A stretch of DNA of 64,000 nt from Mycolicibacterium alvei (GCF_010727325.1 NZ_AP022565.1:496001-560000); one strand, 5' to 3'; positions 45,243 through 54,660 are shown, numbered from the stretch's first letter. Notes: generated from the letters alone by a model not told the origin. A program made the numbers and translations.

Positions 45243-46195
45243 CGACCCCGTCACCCCTCCGATCAGCCCTCGACGACCAACTGCGGGGCTACCTCGATCA
45301 CCTGACGATCGAGCGGGGCGTGGCGGCCAACACCTTGAGCTCCTACCGGCGCGACCTGCGTCGCTATGCCGAACATCTGACCCAGCGCGGCATCGAGGAT
45401 CTGGCGCAGGTCGCTGAGTCCGATGTCAGCGACTTCCTGATCGCCCTGCGCCGGGGCGACCCCGAATCGGGAGTCACCGCATTGTCGGCGGTGTCGGCGG
45501 CCAGGGCCGTGGTCGCAGTCCGCGGTCTGCACCGGTTCGCCACCGCCGAGGGCATCACCGAGAGCGACGTCGCCCGCGGGGTCAAACCGCCCACACCCAG
45601 CCGTCGGCTGCCCAAGAGCCTCACCCTCGACGAGGTGCTCGCGTTGCTCGAGGCCGCCGGCGGGGAGAGCGAGGCCGACGGTCCGCTGACGCTGCGTAAC
45701 CGGGCACTGCTGGAACTGCTGTACTCCACCGGCGCCCGTATCTCCGAGGCGGTCGGACTCGACGTCGACGACATCGACACGCACGCGCGTTCGGTGCTGC
45801 TGCGCGGCAAGGGCGGCAAGCAGCGGCTCGTGCCCATCGGACGCCCGGCGGTCACCGCACTCGACGCGTACCTGGTGCGGGGGCGTCCCGACCTGGCTCG
45901 CCGGGGCCGGGGCAACCCCGGAATCTTCCTCAACGCCCGCGGCGGGCGCCTGTCCCGCCAGAGTGCCTGGCAGGTGCTGCAGGACGCCGCTGCGCGGGCC
46001 GGCATCACCTCGGCGGTCTCCCCGCACACGCTGCGGCACTCGTTCGCGACCCACCTGCTCGACGGCGGCGCCGACGTGCGCGTCGTACAGGAACTGCTGG
46101 GCCACGCCTCGGTGACCACCACGCAGATCTACACCATGGTCACGGTGTCCACACTGCGCGAGGTCTGGGCCGGAGCCCACCCGCGGGCGCATTAA
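45239..46195 (+). CDS. xerD: Site-specific tyrosine recombinase XerD
   Basis: The 318-aa recombinase resolves chromosome dimers at dif with XerC. The N-terminal SAM-like DNA-binding domain (about 10-100) contains [21 protein letters not shown]. The catalytic domain has Arg in [12 protein letters not shown], Lys in [30 protein letters not shown] and the nucleophile Tyr298. It is part of the pyrG-nudix-xerD cluster, a conserved actinobacterial order next to the parA/scpAB genes, so it is the housekeeping recombinase, unlike the phage-type integrase at 54688. Confidence 0.95.
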
Positions 46196-46944
46196 CCGTC
46201 CAGGTACTGCGACTCCAACACCAGATCGGGCAGCAGGCTCTGGTACTCGGCATGCGTCTTGTGATGCGTCGTATCCCAGAGCGTGCCCTGCCGCTCCTGC
46301 ATGTAGGCCAGGTACTTGGGTGCTCCCGGAAGCTTCACGTTGTCGGCGACCACGATCGAGCCCCGGTGCAGCCAGCCCCGGTCCAGCAGGCTCTGCAGAT
46401 CGGTCAGGTAGGCGTTCTTGTCGTGGTCGAGGAACACGAAATCCAGCCCGCCGGTATCGAACCCGTCTGCCGCGAGCGCGTCGAGCGTGCGTCCGCCGTC
46501 GCCGATGGTGCCGGCCACGCAGGTGATCCGGTCGGCCACCCCGGCATGGGCCCAGATGCGTCGCGCGATGTCGGCGTTGGTGGGGGAGAACTCCACCGAG
46601 AACACCCGGGCGGCCGGCGCGGCGCGGGCGATGCGCATCGCCCCGTAACCGCAGTAGGTGCCCAGTTCGAGGGCCAGCCGCGGGTCAGCCCGGACGACTG
46701 CCGCGTCGAGTAACGCACCCTTCTCGTCGCCGACGTTGATCAGGAACGACTTCTCGTAGGCGAACTTGTCGATGGTGGCAATGACGTCATCGAGGTCGCC
46801 GGCGCGGGCGTTGGCCACCACATAGTCGGCGGCCGCGGCCTCCCGTCCGTCACCCCATTGCCCGGTGCGGGCGAAGTGTCTGGCGCCGATTCCCATGCGG
46901 ATGAACGACCACCGCAACAGCGGTAGCCGCTGTTTGAGACTCAT
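46192..46944 (-). CDS. SAM-dependent O-methyltransferase, Rv1703c-like
   Basis: The 250-aa product is a class I methyltransferase of the catechol O-methyltransferase type. The SAM motif is [17 protein letters not shown] near residue 88. The metal-binding acidic stretch is [14 protein letters not shown] near 165, with [10 protein letters not shown] near 196. A TATGGT box on the minus strand (46952-46957) seven bases before ATG 46944 indicates a leaderless message; an ATG at 46956 would overlap that box. It converges with xerD, and their stop codons overlap. Substrate unknown. Confidence 0.88.
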   Translation of the reverse strand: MSLKQRLPLLRWSFIRMGIGARHFARTGQWGDGREAAAADYVVANARAGDLDDVIATIDKFAYEKSFLINVGDEKGALLDAAVVRADPRLALELGTYCGYGAMRIARAAPAARVFSVEFSPTNADIARRIWAHAGVADRITCVAGTIGDGGRTLDALAADGFDTGGLDFVFLDHDKNAYLTDLQSLLDRGWLHRGSIVVADNVKLPGAPKYLAYMQERQGTLWDTTHHKTHAEYQSLLPDLVLESQYLDG

Positions 46945-46951
46945 GAGGCAC

Positions 46952-46957
46952 ACCATA
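46952..46957 (-). promoter_or_regulatory. -10 box for a leaderless O-methyltransferase transcript
   Basis: On the minus strand TATGGT is followed by seven bases (GTGCCTC) and ATG 46944. The match and spacing decide between the two in-frame ATGs. Confidence 0.5.
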
Positions 46958-47062
46958 TGCGCAGGTTTGCCCGCGGGTCTGCCCGTTCTTGCTGCGTGAC
47001 GACGTTAAACTTGCCGGGATGTGCGCCGAGACTGCGGGATGCCCGACCAGGAGTGGTGGGGT

Positions 47063-47947
47063 ATGACCGACGACAGCGCACACGACGGACTCTTCGAACA
47101 CAGCTCACCCGAACTCGGCCTGACCGGGCGGCCACCGCGCGACATTCCCGAACCGCGGCCCCGTTCGACCCATGGTCCGGCCAAGGTCATCGCGATGTGC
47201 AACCAGAAGGGCGGGGTCGGCAAGACCACCTCGACCATCAACCTGGGTGCCAGCCTGGCCGAGTACGGCCGCCGGGTGCTGCTGGTGGACCTGGACCCAC
47301 AGGGCGCATTGTCGGCGGGCCTCGGGGTGCCGCACTACGAGCTTGCGCACACGGTCCACAACCTGCTGGTCGAACCGCGGGTGTCGATCGACGATGTGGT
47401 GATCAAGACCCGGGTCAGCGGCATGGACCTGGTGCCCAGCAACATCGACCTATCGGCCGCCGAGATCCAGCTGGTCAACGAGGTCGGTCGCGAGCAGTCC
47501 CTGGCCCGGGCCCTGTATCCCGTGCTCGACCGCTACGACTACGTGCTGATCGACTGCCAGCCCTCGCTGGGCCTGCTCACGGTCAACGGGTTGGCGTGCG
47601 CCGACGGTGTGATCATTCCCACCGAATGCGAGTACTTCTCCCTGCGCGGGTTGGCGCTGCTGACCGACACCGTGGCCAAGGTGCACGACCGGCTCAACCC
47701 GAAGCTGTCCATCAGCGGCATCCTGGTCACTCGCTACGATCCGCGCACGGTCAATGCGCGTGAGGTCATGGCCCGCGTCGTGGAGCGGTTCGGCGACCTG
47801 GTGTTCGACACCGTGATCACCCGGACCGTCCGATTCCCGGAGACCAGCGTGGCGGGCGAGCCGATCACCACCTGGGCGCCCAAATCGGGTGGTGCCATCG
47901 CCTACCGCTCGCTGGCGCGCGAAGTCATCGACCGGTTCGGCGCGTGA
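47063..47947 (+). CDS. ParA-family ATPase (Soj-like), Rv1708-like
   Basis: The 294-aa product is a ParA/MinD ATPase. The deviant Walker A is CNQKGGVGKTTS with Lys49 and Lys54. LLVDLDPQGAL and LIDCQPSLGLLTVNGL form the switch and Walker B regions. A 30-residue Pro-rich N-terminus precedes the domain. This is not the parAB near oriC; it lies upstream of scpA/scpB in actinobacteria, suggesting a link with chromosome condensation. ATG 47063 gives MTDDSAHDGLFEH and has AGGAG at 47049-47053. Upstream GTG 47021 and ATG 47039 remain possible, and TAAACT (47006-47011) is a plausible -10. Confidence 0.9.
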   Translation: MTDDSAHDGLFEHSSPELGLTGRPPRDIPEPRPRSTHGPAKVIAMCNQKGGVGKTTSTINLGASLAEYGRRVLLVDLDPQGALSAGLGVPHYELAHTVHNLLVEPRVSIDDVVIKTRVSGMDLVPSNIDLSAAEIQLVNEVGREQSLARALYPVLDRYDYVLIDCQPSLGLLTVNGLACADGVIIPTECEYFSLRGLALLTDTVAKVHDRLNPKLSISGILVTRYDPRTVNAREVMARVVERFGDLVFDTVITRTVRFPETSVAGEPITTWAPKSGGAIAYRSLAREVIDRFGA

Positions 47948-48813
47948 ACGATGTCCTGAATACCCCGATCACCGATGGTGCCGAACCAGCTGCCCCGGTC
48001 GGGGATGAGTCGACCACCGGTGATCAGCACAACCGCTTCCAGGTTCGGCTCACCAACTTCGAGGGGCCGTTCGACCTGCTGTTGCAGCTGATCTTCGCGC
48101 ATCGCCTTGACGTTACCGAGGTGGCATTGCACCAGGTCACCGACGATTTCATCGCCTACACCAAGGAGATCGGCGCTCGGCTAGAACTCGACGAGACCAC
48201 GACGTTCCTGGTGATCGCGGCGACGCTGCTGGATCTGAAGGCGGCCCGGTTGCTGCCGTCGGGCCAGGTGCACGACGAGGAAGATCTCGCCCTCCTCGAG
48301 GTCCGCGACCTGTTGTTCGCGCGGCTGCTGCAGTACCGGGCGTTCAAACACGTCGCGTTGATGTTCGCCGAACTGGAGGCCGCAGCGCTGCGCAGCTACC
48401 CGCGCGTCGTGTCGCTGGAGGACCGCTTCTCGGACCTGCTGCCCGAGGTGATGCTCGGCGTCGACGCCGGCAAATTCGCCGAGATCGCGGCGGCCGCCTT
48501 CACCCCCCGCCCGGTGCCCACGGTCGGCATCGACCACATCCATGCGCCCAAGGTGTCGGTGCCCGAGCAGGCGCACCGGATCATCGCCCTGCTCGAACAG
48601 CGGGGGATCGGCGAATGGGCAACTTTCTCCGAACTCGTGGCAGAGTGCACCGACGGACTCCAGATCGTCGGCCGCTTCCTGGCGCTGCTCGAACTGTTCC
48701 GGGCCAGGGCGGTAACATTCGAGCAACCAGAAGCGCTTGGAGTGCTCCAGGTTTCGTGGACCGGAGATCGGCCGACCAGCGAACATCTGGCCACCGCTGA
48801 TGCGGAAGAATAG
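47944..48813 (+). CDS. scpA: Segregation and condensation protein ScpA
   Basis: The 289-aa kleisin bridges the SMC dimer. The N-terminal domain has FEGPFDLLLQLI near residue 38 and VTEVALHQVTDDFIAY. The acidic, disordered middle leads to a C-terminal winged helix (about 195-260: FSELVAECTDGLQIVGRFLALLELF). GTG 47944 overlaps the parA-like stop by four bases. scpB begins nine bases after its stop. Confidence 0.93.
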   Translation: MNDVLNTPITDGAEPAAPVGDESTTGDQHNRFQVRLTNFEGPFDLLLQLIFAHRLDVTEVALHQVTDDFIAYTKEIGARLELDETTTFLVIAATLLDLKAARLLPSGQVHDEEDLALLEVRDLLFARLLQYRAFKHVALMFAELEAAALRSYPRVVSLEDRFSDLLPEVMLGVDAGKFAEIAAAAFTPRPVPTVGIDHIHAPKVSVPEQAHRIIALLEQRGIGEWATFSELVAECTDGLQIVGRFLALLELFRARAVTFEQPEALGVLQVSWTGDRPTSEHLATADAEE

Positions 48814-48821
48814 CGAGAACA

Positions 48822-49559
48822 ATGACTGACGAGATCTCCGATATCGGAGTTCAGTCCGATGATGCCCCGGGTGAGGTGATCCCGGTCGGAGATGACCTGG
48901 GCATCGATGTGGCGACGGTTCCCGAGCTTGAGGACGGTGAACTGGGTGCGGTGCTCGAAGCGTTGCTGCTGGTGGTGGACACGCCGGTGACGGTGGATGC
49001 ACTGGCGTCGGCGACCGAACAACCGGCTTACCGGGTGATGGCCAAGCTTCGCCTGATGGCCGAGGACTTCGCCGCGCGTGACAGCGGCATCGACCTGCGC
49101 GAGGCCGCGGGCGGCTGGCGGATGTACACCCGGGCGCGCTATGCCCCGTATGTCGAGCGGCTCCTGCTCGACGGCGCCAGGTCCAAACTGACCCGGGCGG
49201 CCCTGGAGACCCTGGCGGTGGTGGCCTACCGGCAGCCGGTGACCCGGGCGCGGGTCAGCGCGGTGCGCGGCGTCAACGTGGACGCGGTGATGCGGACGCT
49301 GGTGGCGCGCGGTCTGATCACCGAGGCAGGCACCGATCCGGATTCCGGCGCGGCGGCATTCGCCACCACCGAGTTGTTCCTGGAACGGCTGGGCCTGTCC
49401 TCACTGACCGATCTGCCCGACATCGCGCCGCTGCTGCCCGATGTCGACGTGATCGACGATCTCAGCGAATCGCTCGGCGACGAGCCGCGTTTCGCCAAAC
49501 TTAACAGCGGCTCCTCCGGCAGCAATCAGCCGCTGGCCTTCGACGTGGACAAGGACTGA
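48822..49559 (+). CDS. scpB: Segregation and condensation protein ScpB
   Basis: The 245-aa partner of ScpA in the SMC condensin has tandem winged helices: LGAVLEALLLVVDTPVTVDALASA (about 45-70) and LTRAALETLAVVAYRQPVTRARVSAVRGV (about 122-150). The first 40 residues are acidic and variable. The protein binds the central part of ScpA as a dimer. The next gene begins one base after its stop. Confidence 0.93.
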   Translation: MTDEISDIGVQSDDAPGEVIPVGDDLGIDVATVPELEDGELGAVLEALLLVVDTPVTVDALASATEQPAYRVMAKLRLMAEDFAARDSGIDLREAAGGWRMYTRARYAPYVERLLLDGARSKLTRAALETLAVVAYRQPVTRARVSAVRGVNVDAVMRTLVARGLITEAGTDPDSGAAAFATTELFLERLGLSSLTDLPDIAPLLPDVDVIDDLSESLGDEPRFAKLNSGSSGSNQPLAFDVDKD

Positions 49560-49560
49560 C

Positions 49561-50301
49561 ATGGCTGACGAAGGTGTACGACTGCAGAAAGTATTGTCCC
49601 AGGCCGGAATTGCCTCCCGGCGGGTGGCCGAGCGGATGATCACCGACGGCCGCGTCGAGGTCGACGGCCGGCTCGTGACCGAGCTCGGCACCCGGGTCGA
49701 CCCGGCGACGGCCGAGATCCGGGTGGACGGCTCACGGGTGGTCATCGACGAGACGCTGGTGTATCTGGCGATCAACAAGCCGATCGGCATGCTGTCCACG
49801 ATGTCCGACGAGCGTGGCCGCCCGTGCGTGGGAGATCTGGTGGAGCACCGGGTTCGGGGCAACAAGAAGCTTTTTCACGTCGGTCGCCTCGACGCGGACA
49901 CCGAGGGGCTGCTGCTGCTGACCAACGATGGGGAGCTCGCACACCGGCTGATGCACCCGTCGTATGAGATCCCCAAGACCTATGTGGCGACGGTGCTCGG
50001 CACGGTGCCGCGCGGGCTCGGCAAGAAGCTGCGCGACGGGGTCGAACTGGAAGACGGCCCGGCTCACGTCGACGACTTCGCGGTGGTGGACACGGTCCCG
50101 GGTAAGACCTTGGTGAAGGTCACCCTGCACGAGGGCCGTAACCGCATCGTGCGGCGCATGCTGGCCGCGGTGGATTTCCCGGTGCAGGAACTGGTCCGCA
50201 CCGACATCGGTTCGGTGGCGCTGGGGAACCAGCGGCCGGGCAGTATCAGGGTGCTCAGCCGCAAGGAAATCGGCGAGCTTTATCAGGCGGTGGGAATGTG
50301 A
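49561..50301 (+). CDS. rluB: Ribosomal large-subunit pseudouridine synthase, RluB/RsuA family
   Basis: The 246-aa product has an N-terminal S4 domain (about 1-60, [19 protein letters not shown]). The RsuA/RluB catalytic core has the nucleophile Asp in [18 protein letters not shown] near residue 107, then [14 protein letters not shown] and [13 protein letters not shown]. RluB-type enzymes modify U2605 of 23S; the exact site here is not established. It is Rv1711-like in position. Its stop overlaps the cmk GTG by four bases. Confidence 0.92.
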   Translation: MADEGVRLQKVLSQAGIASRRVAERMITDGRVEVDGRLVTELGTRVDPATAEIRVDGSRVVIDETLVYLAINKPIGMLSTMSDERGRPCVGDLVEHRVRGNKKLFHVGRLDADTEGLLLLTNDGELAHRLMHPSYEIPKTYVATVLGTVPRGLGKKLRDGVELEDGPAHVDDFAVVDTVPGKTLVKVTLHEGRNRIVRRMLAAVDFPVQELVRTDIGSVALGNQRPGSIRVLSRKEIGELYQAVGM

Positions 50302-50984
50302 GCGGGTCTCTGGTGGTGGCGGTCGATGGACCGGCGGGGACCGGGAAGTCTTCGGTTTCACGAGGTTTGGCGAAAGCCCTGGGTGCAAACTATCTCGATA
50401 CCGGCGCGATGTACCGCATCGTCACGCTGGCGGTCCTGCGTGCCGGGACCGACCTGGACGATGCCGCGGCGATCGACGCGGCGGCATCGCGAGCGGTGAT
50501 CGGTGTCGGTTCGGACCCCGGTGAGGACCGGGCATACCTGGCCGGCGAAGACGTCTCGGCCGAGATTCGCGGTGACGAGGTGACCCGCGCGGTATCGGCG
50601 GTCTCGGCGGTGCCGCAGGTGCGTGCCCGACTCGTCGACCTGCAGCGCGAGTTGGCGTCCTCGGGTGGACGCGTGGTGGTCGAGGGTCGCGATATCGGCA
50701 CCGTGGTGCTGCCCAAGGCCGACGTCAAGATCTTCCTGACCGCCTCGGCCGAGGAACGGGCCCGGCGCCGCAACACCCAGAACATCGCGAACGGCCTGCC
50801 CGACGACTATGCGACGGTGCTCGCCGATGTGCAACGGCGCGACCATCTGGACTCCACGCGGGCTGTTTCCCCGTTGCAGGCGGCCGAGGACGCACTGGTG
50901 GTCGACACCAGTGACATGGACCAAACACAGGTCGTGGCACACCTTCTCGACCTGGTAACTCAGCATGCGGGGGTGCGGCGATGA
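50298..50984 (+). CDS. cmk: Cytidylate kinase
   Basis: The 228-aa enzyme phosphorylates CMP/dCMP. The P-loop is [16 protein letters not shown] near residue 8. [16 protein letters not shown] binds CMP, and [24 protein letters not shown] is a strong family signature, with ERARRRNTQ in the lid. Start GTG 50298 overlaps the rluB stop, and the der ATG overlaps its own stop, so rluB, cmk and der are a single coupled unit. Confidence 0.95.
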   Translation: MSGSLVVAVDGPAGTGKSSVSRGLAKALGANYLDTGAMYRIVTLAVLRAGTDLDDAAAIDAAASRAVIGVGSDPGEDRAYLAGEDVSAEIRGDEVTRAVSAVSAVPQVRARLVDLQRELASSGGRVVVEGRDIGTVVLPKADVKIFLTASAEERARRRNTQNIANGLPDDYATVLADVQRRDHLDSTRAVSPLQAAEDALVVDTSDMDQTQVVAHLLDLVTQHAGVRR

Positions 50985-52399
50985 GCGTCGATGACGGCGA
51001 TGGCACCTGGTCGGACGAGAGCGACTGGGAGTTCGGCGACGAGGTCGCCGAGGTTCTCGAGGAGGCCGCCGCCCCACCACCGGTGTTGGCCGTCGTCGGC
51101 CGGCCCAACGTCGGGAAATCGACTCTGGTGAACCGGATCCTGGGGCGTCGCGAAGCCGTCGTGCAGGACATCCCCGGGGTGACCCGCGACCGGGTGTCCT
51201 ACGACGCGAACTGGCTCGGGCGCCGCTTCATGGTGCAGGACACCGGCGGATGGGAGCCGGACGCCAAGGGCCTGCAGCAACTGGTGGCCGATCAGGCACT
51301 GGTGGCGATGCGCACCGCCGACGCGATCATCCTGGTCGTCGACGCGGTGGTCGGTGCGACCTCGGCCGACGAGGCAGCCGCCCGCATGCTCCGCAAGTCC
51401 GGTAAGCCGGTCTTCTTGGCGGCCAACAAGGTTGACACGCAGCGGGGCGAGTCCGATGCGGCGGCATTGTGGTCGCTGGGTATCGGCCAGCCGCACGCGA
51501 TCAGTGCCATGCACGGTCGGGGCGTGGCCGACCTGCTCGACGTCGTGATGGAGAAGCTGCCGACGATCTCGGAGGTGGCCGGCGGTGGTACCGGTGGCCC
51601 ACGCCGGGTGGCGCTGGTGGGTAAGCCGAACGTCGGCAAGAGCTCCCTGCTGAACCGGCTGGCCGGCGACGAGCGGTCGGTCGTGCACGATGTCGCCGGC
51701 ACGACCGTCGATCCTGTCGACTCGATGATCGAATTGGGCGGCAAGACATGGCGTTTCGTCGACACCGCGGGTCTGCGCCGCAAGGTCGGCCAGGCCAGCG
51801 GGCACGAGTTCTACGCCTCGGTGCGCACCCACGGCGCGATCGATGCGGCCGAGGTGGCGATCATGCTGATCGATGCCTCCCAGCCACTGACCGAGCAGGA
51901 CCTGCGGGTGCTCTCGATGGTGATCGAGGCCGGGCGCGCACTGGTCATCGCGTTCAACAAATGGGATCTGGTCGACGAGGACCGGCGCTATCTGCTGGAT
52001 AAAGAGATCGACCGTGAACTGGTGCAGGTGCAGTGGGCGCCGCGGGTCAACATCTCGGCCATGACCGGCCGGGCGGTGCAGAAGCTGGTGCCGGCCCTGG
52101 AGACGTCACTGGCCTCCTGGGACAAGCGGATCTCGACCGGTCAGCTCAACAACTTCCTCAAAGAGATCGTGGCCGCGACGCCGCCGCCGGTGCGTGGCGG
52201 CAAACAGCCCAAGATCCTGTTCGCCACCCAGGCGGCCACCCGGCCGCCGACGTTCGTGCTGTTCACGTCGGGCTTCCTGGAGGCCGGCTACCGCCGGTTC
52301 CTCGAGCGTCGGCTGCGTGAGCAGTTCGGTTTCGACGGCAGCCCGGTGAAGATCAACGTGCGGGTGCGCGAGAAGCGCGGAGCCCCCAAGAAGCGTTAG
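50981..52399 (+). CDS. der: Ribosome-associated GTPase Der (EngA)
   Basis: The 472-aa product has two tandem GTPase domains. G1 of the first is [13 protein letters not shown] near residue 38, with NKVD as G4. G1 of the second is [13 protein letters not shown] near 212, with DTAGL and NKWD. A KH-like C-terminal domain (about 370-465) binds rRNA. Der is essential for 50S maturation. The acidic 35-residue N-terminal extension is actinobacterial. It is the last gene of the operon; a nested palindrome beginning five bases after its stop may terminate it. Confidence 0.95.
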   Translation: MSVDDGDGTWSDESDWEFGDEVAEVLEEAAAPPPVLAVVGRPNVGKSTLVNRILGRREAVVQDIPGVTRDRVSYDANWLGRRFMVQDTGGWEPDAKGLQQLVADQALVAMRTADAIILVVDAVVGATSADEAAARMLRKSGKPVFLAANKVDTQRGESDAAALWSLGIGQPHAISAMHGRGVADLLDVVMEKLPTISEVAGGGTGGPRRVALVGKPNVGKSSLLNRLAGDERSVVHDVAGTTVDPVDSMIELGGKTWRFVDTAGLRRKVGQASGHEFYASVRTHGAIDAAEVAIMLIDASQPLTEQDLRVLSMVIEAGRALVIAFNKWDLVDEDRRYLLDKEIDRELVQVQWAPRVNISAMTGRAVQKLVPALETSLASWDKRISTGQLNNFLKEIVAATPPPVRGGKQPKILFATQAATRPPTFVLFTSGFLEAGYRRFLERRLREQFGFDGSPVKINVRVREKRGAPKKR

Positions 52400-52403
52400 C
52401 GAT

Positions 52404-52446
52404 TTGTGCACGCTGGGTAACGCCTGGCGTGACGCGCGGTGCACAA
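52404..52446 (+). terminator. Nested palindrome after der, possible terminator or dispersed repeat
   Basis: TTGTGCAC (52404-52411) pairs with GTGCACAA (52439-52446). Inside lies a second hairpin, GT-a-ACGCC-t-GGCGT-g-AC (52417-52433). It starts five bases after the der stop, suitable for termination. Like the palindrome at 1671-1731 it is a single-copy intergenic structure in this window and could belong to a repeat family. Confidence 0.5.
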
Positions 52447-52456
52447 GTCGGGCCGA

Positions 52457-52462
52457 TAGGCT
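52457..52462 (+). promoter_or_regulatory. -10 box for a leaderless TauE/SafE transcript
   Basis: TAGGCT is followed by seven bases and then GTG 52470, the start that gives VSVTHMVLI. It lies just after the palindrome, so the permease gene is probably transcribed separately from der. Confidence 0.5.
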
Positions 52463-52469
52463 GGCCCGA

Positions 52470-53252
52470 GTGTCCGTCACCCACATGGTCCTGATCACGC
52501 TGGCCGGTGTCGGTGCGGGCGCGATCAACGCCGTCGTCGGATCCGGCACACTCATCACCTTCCCCACGCTGGTGACGCTGGGCTATCCGCCGGTCACCGC
52601 GACGATGTCCAACGCCGTCGGTCTGGTCGCCGGCGGGGTATCGAGCACCTGGGGCTATCGCCGAGAACTGCGCGGCCAGTGGAAGCGGTTGCGTTGGCAG
52701 ATTCCCGGATCGCTGATCGGCGCCGGTCTGGGTTCCTGGCTGCTGCTGCACCTGCCGGAAAAGGTGTTCGTCGCGGTGGTGCCGGTTCTGCTGATCCTGG
52801 CGCTGCTCCTGGTGGTCGTCGGCCCGCGGATCCAGGCCTGGGCACGGCAGCGCGCCGAGGCATCCGGTCAGTCCGCCGACCATGTCAGTCCGCGGCGGAT
52901 GGTGGTGCTGGTGATCGGCACGTTCGCCGTGGGTGTGTACGGCGGCTACTTCACCGCGGCCCAGGGAATCCTGCTGATCGCGGTGATGGGGGCGTTGCTG
53001 CCGGAGTCGATTCAGCGGATGAACGCCGCCAAGAACCTGTTGTCGTTGTTGGTCAACATCGTTGCCGCCGTCGCCTACACGGTGGTCGCGTTCGACCGGA
53101 TCAGCTGGGAGGCGGCGGGCCTGATCGCGGCCGGCTCGCTGATCGGCGGTTTCCTCGGCGCGCACTATGGACGCCGGCTGTCGCCGAACGCGCTGCGCGC
53201 CGTGATCGTGGTGGTGGGATTGATCGGGCTGTATCGGCTGTTGAGCCTGTAG
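52470..53252 (+). CDS. TauE/SafE-family membrane permease (first copy)
   Basis: The 260-aa protein has about eight hydrophobic segments and the repeated family motif: GVGAGAINAVVGSGTLI near residue 12 in the first half and FAVGVYGGYFTAAQGILL near 152 in the second. TauE/SafE proteins move sulfur-containing or carboxylate anions such as sulfite, sulfoacetate or taurine products; the substrate here is unknown. The start rests on the -10/GTG spacing; the longer frame would cover the palindrome. A second family member lies 243 bases downstream. Confidence 0.88.
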   Translation: MSVTHMVLITLAGVGAGAINAVVGSGTLITFPTLVTLGYPPVTATMSNAVGLVAGGVSSTWGYRRELRGQWKRLRWQIPGSLIGAGLGSWLLLHLPEKVFVAVVPVLLILALLLVVVGPRIQAWARQRAEASGQSADHVSPRRMVVLVIGTFAVGVYGGYFTAAQGILLIAVMGALLPESIQRMNAAKNLLSLLVNIVAAVAYTVVAFDRISWEAAGLIAAGSLIGGFLGAHYGRRLSPNALRAVIVVVGLIGLYRLLSL

Positions 53253-53282
53253 GGCCGAGTCGGGTCTGCCCGGGGGCTCAGG

Positions 53283-53288
53283 TAAAGT
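53283..53288 (+). promoter_or_regulatory. -10 box before the 36-codon reading frame
   Basis: TAAAGT gives a transcript start near 53295, followed by AGGAAGGGG (53306-53314) and GTG 53321. Confidence 0.45.
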
Positions 53289-53320
53289 CAGCGCAACTGT
53301 CGAGCAGGAAGGGGTGACTG

Positions 53321-53431
53321 GTGGCTGAACTCGCCTACCGCACCGCACCTTCTGCTCTGGCTGCCCTCGAGCCCTTCTGGCCGTCGCGCCGGTTGATGGC
53401 TTTCGACGAGTGGTGTCGCGCGGGTCGATAG
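53321..53431 (+). CDS. Possible small protein or leader peptide, 36 aa
   Basis: GTG 53321 opens a 36-codon frame ending at TAG 53429-53431. The peptide starts VAELAYRTAPSALAALEPFW and ends with Trp31-Cys32 before Arg-Ala-Gly-Arg. AGGAAGGGG at 53306-53314 is a good Shine-Dalgarno six bases upstream, and TAAAGT lies further up. It sits between two TauE/SafE permease genes; its stop is 64 bases before the second, and a hairpin lies in between. It could be a leader peptide that controls the second permease or an independent small protein. I know of no named family. Confidence 0.5.
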   Translation: MAELAYRTAPSALAALEPFWPSRRLMAFDEWCRAGR

Positions 53432-53453
53432 ACACGCGCCCAACCTTCCGTCG

Positions 53454-53473
53454 GGTCACTGTGTGCGGTGACC
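53454..53473 (+). promoter_or_regulatory. Hairpin between the 36-codon frame and the second TauE/SafE gene
   Basis: GGTCAC-8 bases-GTGACC forms a perfect 6-bp stem 22 bases before ATG 53496. The second permease lacks a clear Shine-Dalgarno, so this RNA segment is a candidate for translational or attenuation control. Confidence 0.35.
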
Positions 53474-53495
53474 ACAATCGAAAGCAGTCGAACCT

Positions 53496-54437
53496 ATGCG
53501 TTCGCTTCTGATCTTTGCGCTCGTCGGCCTCGGGGCCCAATTGGTCGACGGTGCGCTCGGCATGGCCTTCGGTGTCACCGCGTCGACCCTGCTGGTGCTC
53601 AGTGGAGTGGCTTCGGCGCAGGCCAGCGCCGCGGTGCATCTGGCCGAGGTGGGCACCACGCTGGCCTCGGGTCTGTCGCACTGGCGGTTCAAGAACATCG
53701 ACTGGAAGATCGTGCTGAAGCTCGGTGTTCCCGGTGCGATCGGCGCATTCGGTGGGGCGACCGTGCTGTCGTCGTTGTCGACCGAAGACGCCGCGCCGCT
53801 GATGGCCACGATCCTGCTGTGCATCGGTATCTATGTGCTGCTGCGGTTCTCGCTGCGCACGCCGCCGGCCCTGCGTTCGGGCAGCACGCCGCATACCGCG
53901 AAGTTCCTCACCCCACTCGGCCTGTTCGGCGGCTTCATCGACGCCTCCGGCGGCGGTGGCTGGGGCCCGATCACCACCAGCACGCTGCTGTCGCGGGGCA
54001 AGACGGCGCCGCGCACGGTCATCGGCTCGGTGAGTGCGTCGGAGTTCCTGGTGGCGGTATCGGCATCGCTGGGCTTCCTCGTCGGCCTGCGACAGGAATT
54101 CCTGAACAACCTGCCGGTGGTGCTGGGCCTGACGATCGGCGGCGTTCTGGCGGCACCTCTGGCGGCCTGGTTAGTGTCGAAGGTCAGCCCCGCGCTGCTG
54201 GGTACCGCCGTCGGCGGTGTGATCGTGCTGACCAATGCCCAGAAGCTACTGAAGTACTTCGGCATTCACGGCGCGGCCTCGACGGCTGTCGTCGCCACGA
54301 TCGTGGTGGTCTGGGCCGGGCTGGTGCTGTACGCCTGGCGCGTCTCGCGGGCACCGGAATACCTGCCCGAGGAGCTCGACGCGGAGGAGCCGGCCGAAGA
54401 ACAGCTGGCAGACGAGCCGGACACCGCAGCGCGGTGA
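53496..54437 (+). CDS. TauE/SafE-family membrane permease (second copy)
   Basis: The 313-aa protein has about eight membrane segments. Repeat motifs are LVGLGAQLVDGALGMAFG near residue 8 and LFGGFIDASGGGGWGPI near 145. It is longer than the first copy because of an acidic cytoplasmic tail of about 35 residues (LPEELDAEEPAEEQ). The two permeases are only distantly similar, so they are not a recent duplication. It is followed, after 80 bases, by the tRNA-Pro gene. The substrate is unknown. Confidence 0.88.
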   Translation: MRSLLIFALVGLGAQLVDGALGMAFGVTASTLLVLSGVASAQASAAVHLAEVGTTLASGLSHWRFKNIDWKIVLKLGVPGAIGAFGGATVLSSLSTEDAAPLMATILLCIGIYVLLRFSLRTPPALRSGSTPHTAKFLTPLGLFGGFIDASGGGGWGPITTSTLLSRGKTAPRTVIGSVSASEFLVAVSASLGFLVGLRQEFLNNLPVVLGLTIGGVLAAPLAAWLVSKVSPALLGTAVGGVIVLTNAQKLLKYFGIHGAASTAVVATIVVVWAGLVLYAWRVSRAPEYLPEELDAEEPAEEQLADEPDTAAR

Positions 54438-54478
54438 CGCACCGGGGGAGCGATTACGGCGAAAGCGGGTCTCTACGG

Positions 54479-54484
54479 TAAGCT
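54479..54484 (+). promoter_or_regulatory. -10 box of the tRNA-Pro gene
   Basis: TAAGCT is 33 bases before the mature tRNA 5' end; no clear -35 is seen in the 80-base gap. Confidence 0.35.
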
Positions 54485-54517
54485 TTCGACTCGCTGCCGG
54501 TGCAAGCCGGAAGCACG

Positions 54518-54591
<74 letters not shown>

Positions 54592-54607
54592 CAGAGAGTT
54601 AGCAGTT

Positions 54608-54643
54608 CAGAGGCGGTTCCGGAGAGATCCGGGACCGCCTCTG
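54608..54643 (+). terminator. Strong hairpin downstream of tRNA-Pro
   Basis: CAGAGGCGGT (54608-54617), then T-CCGG, a loop AGAGAT, CCGG-G, and ACCGCCTCTG (54634-54643) make a 15-bp stem with one G.U pair. It ends the tRNA transcript and, lying between the tRNA and the convergent integrase, also separates host and element transcription. Confidence 0.8.
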
Positions 54644-54660
54644 TTGCGTTGAGGCAGCCT

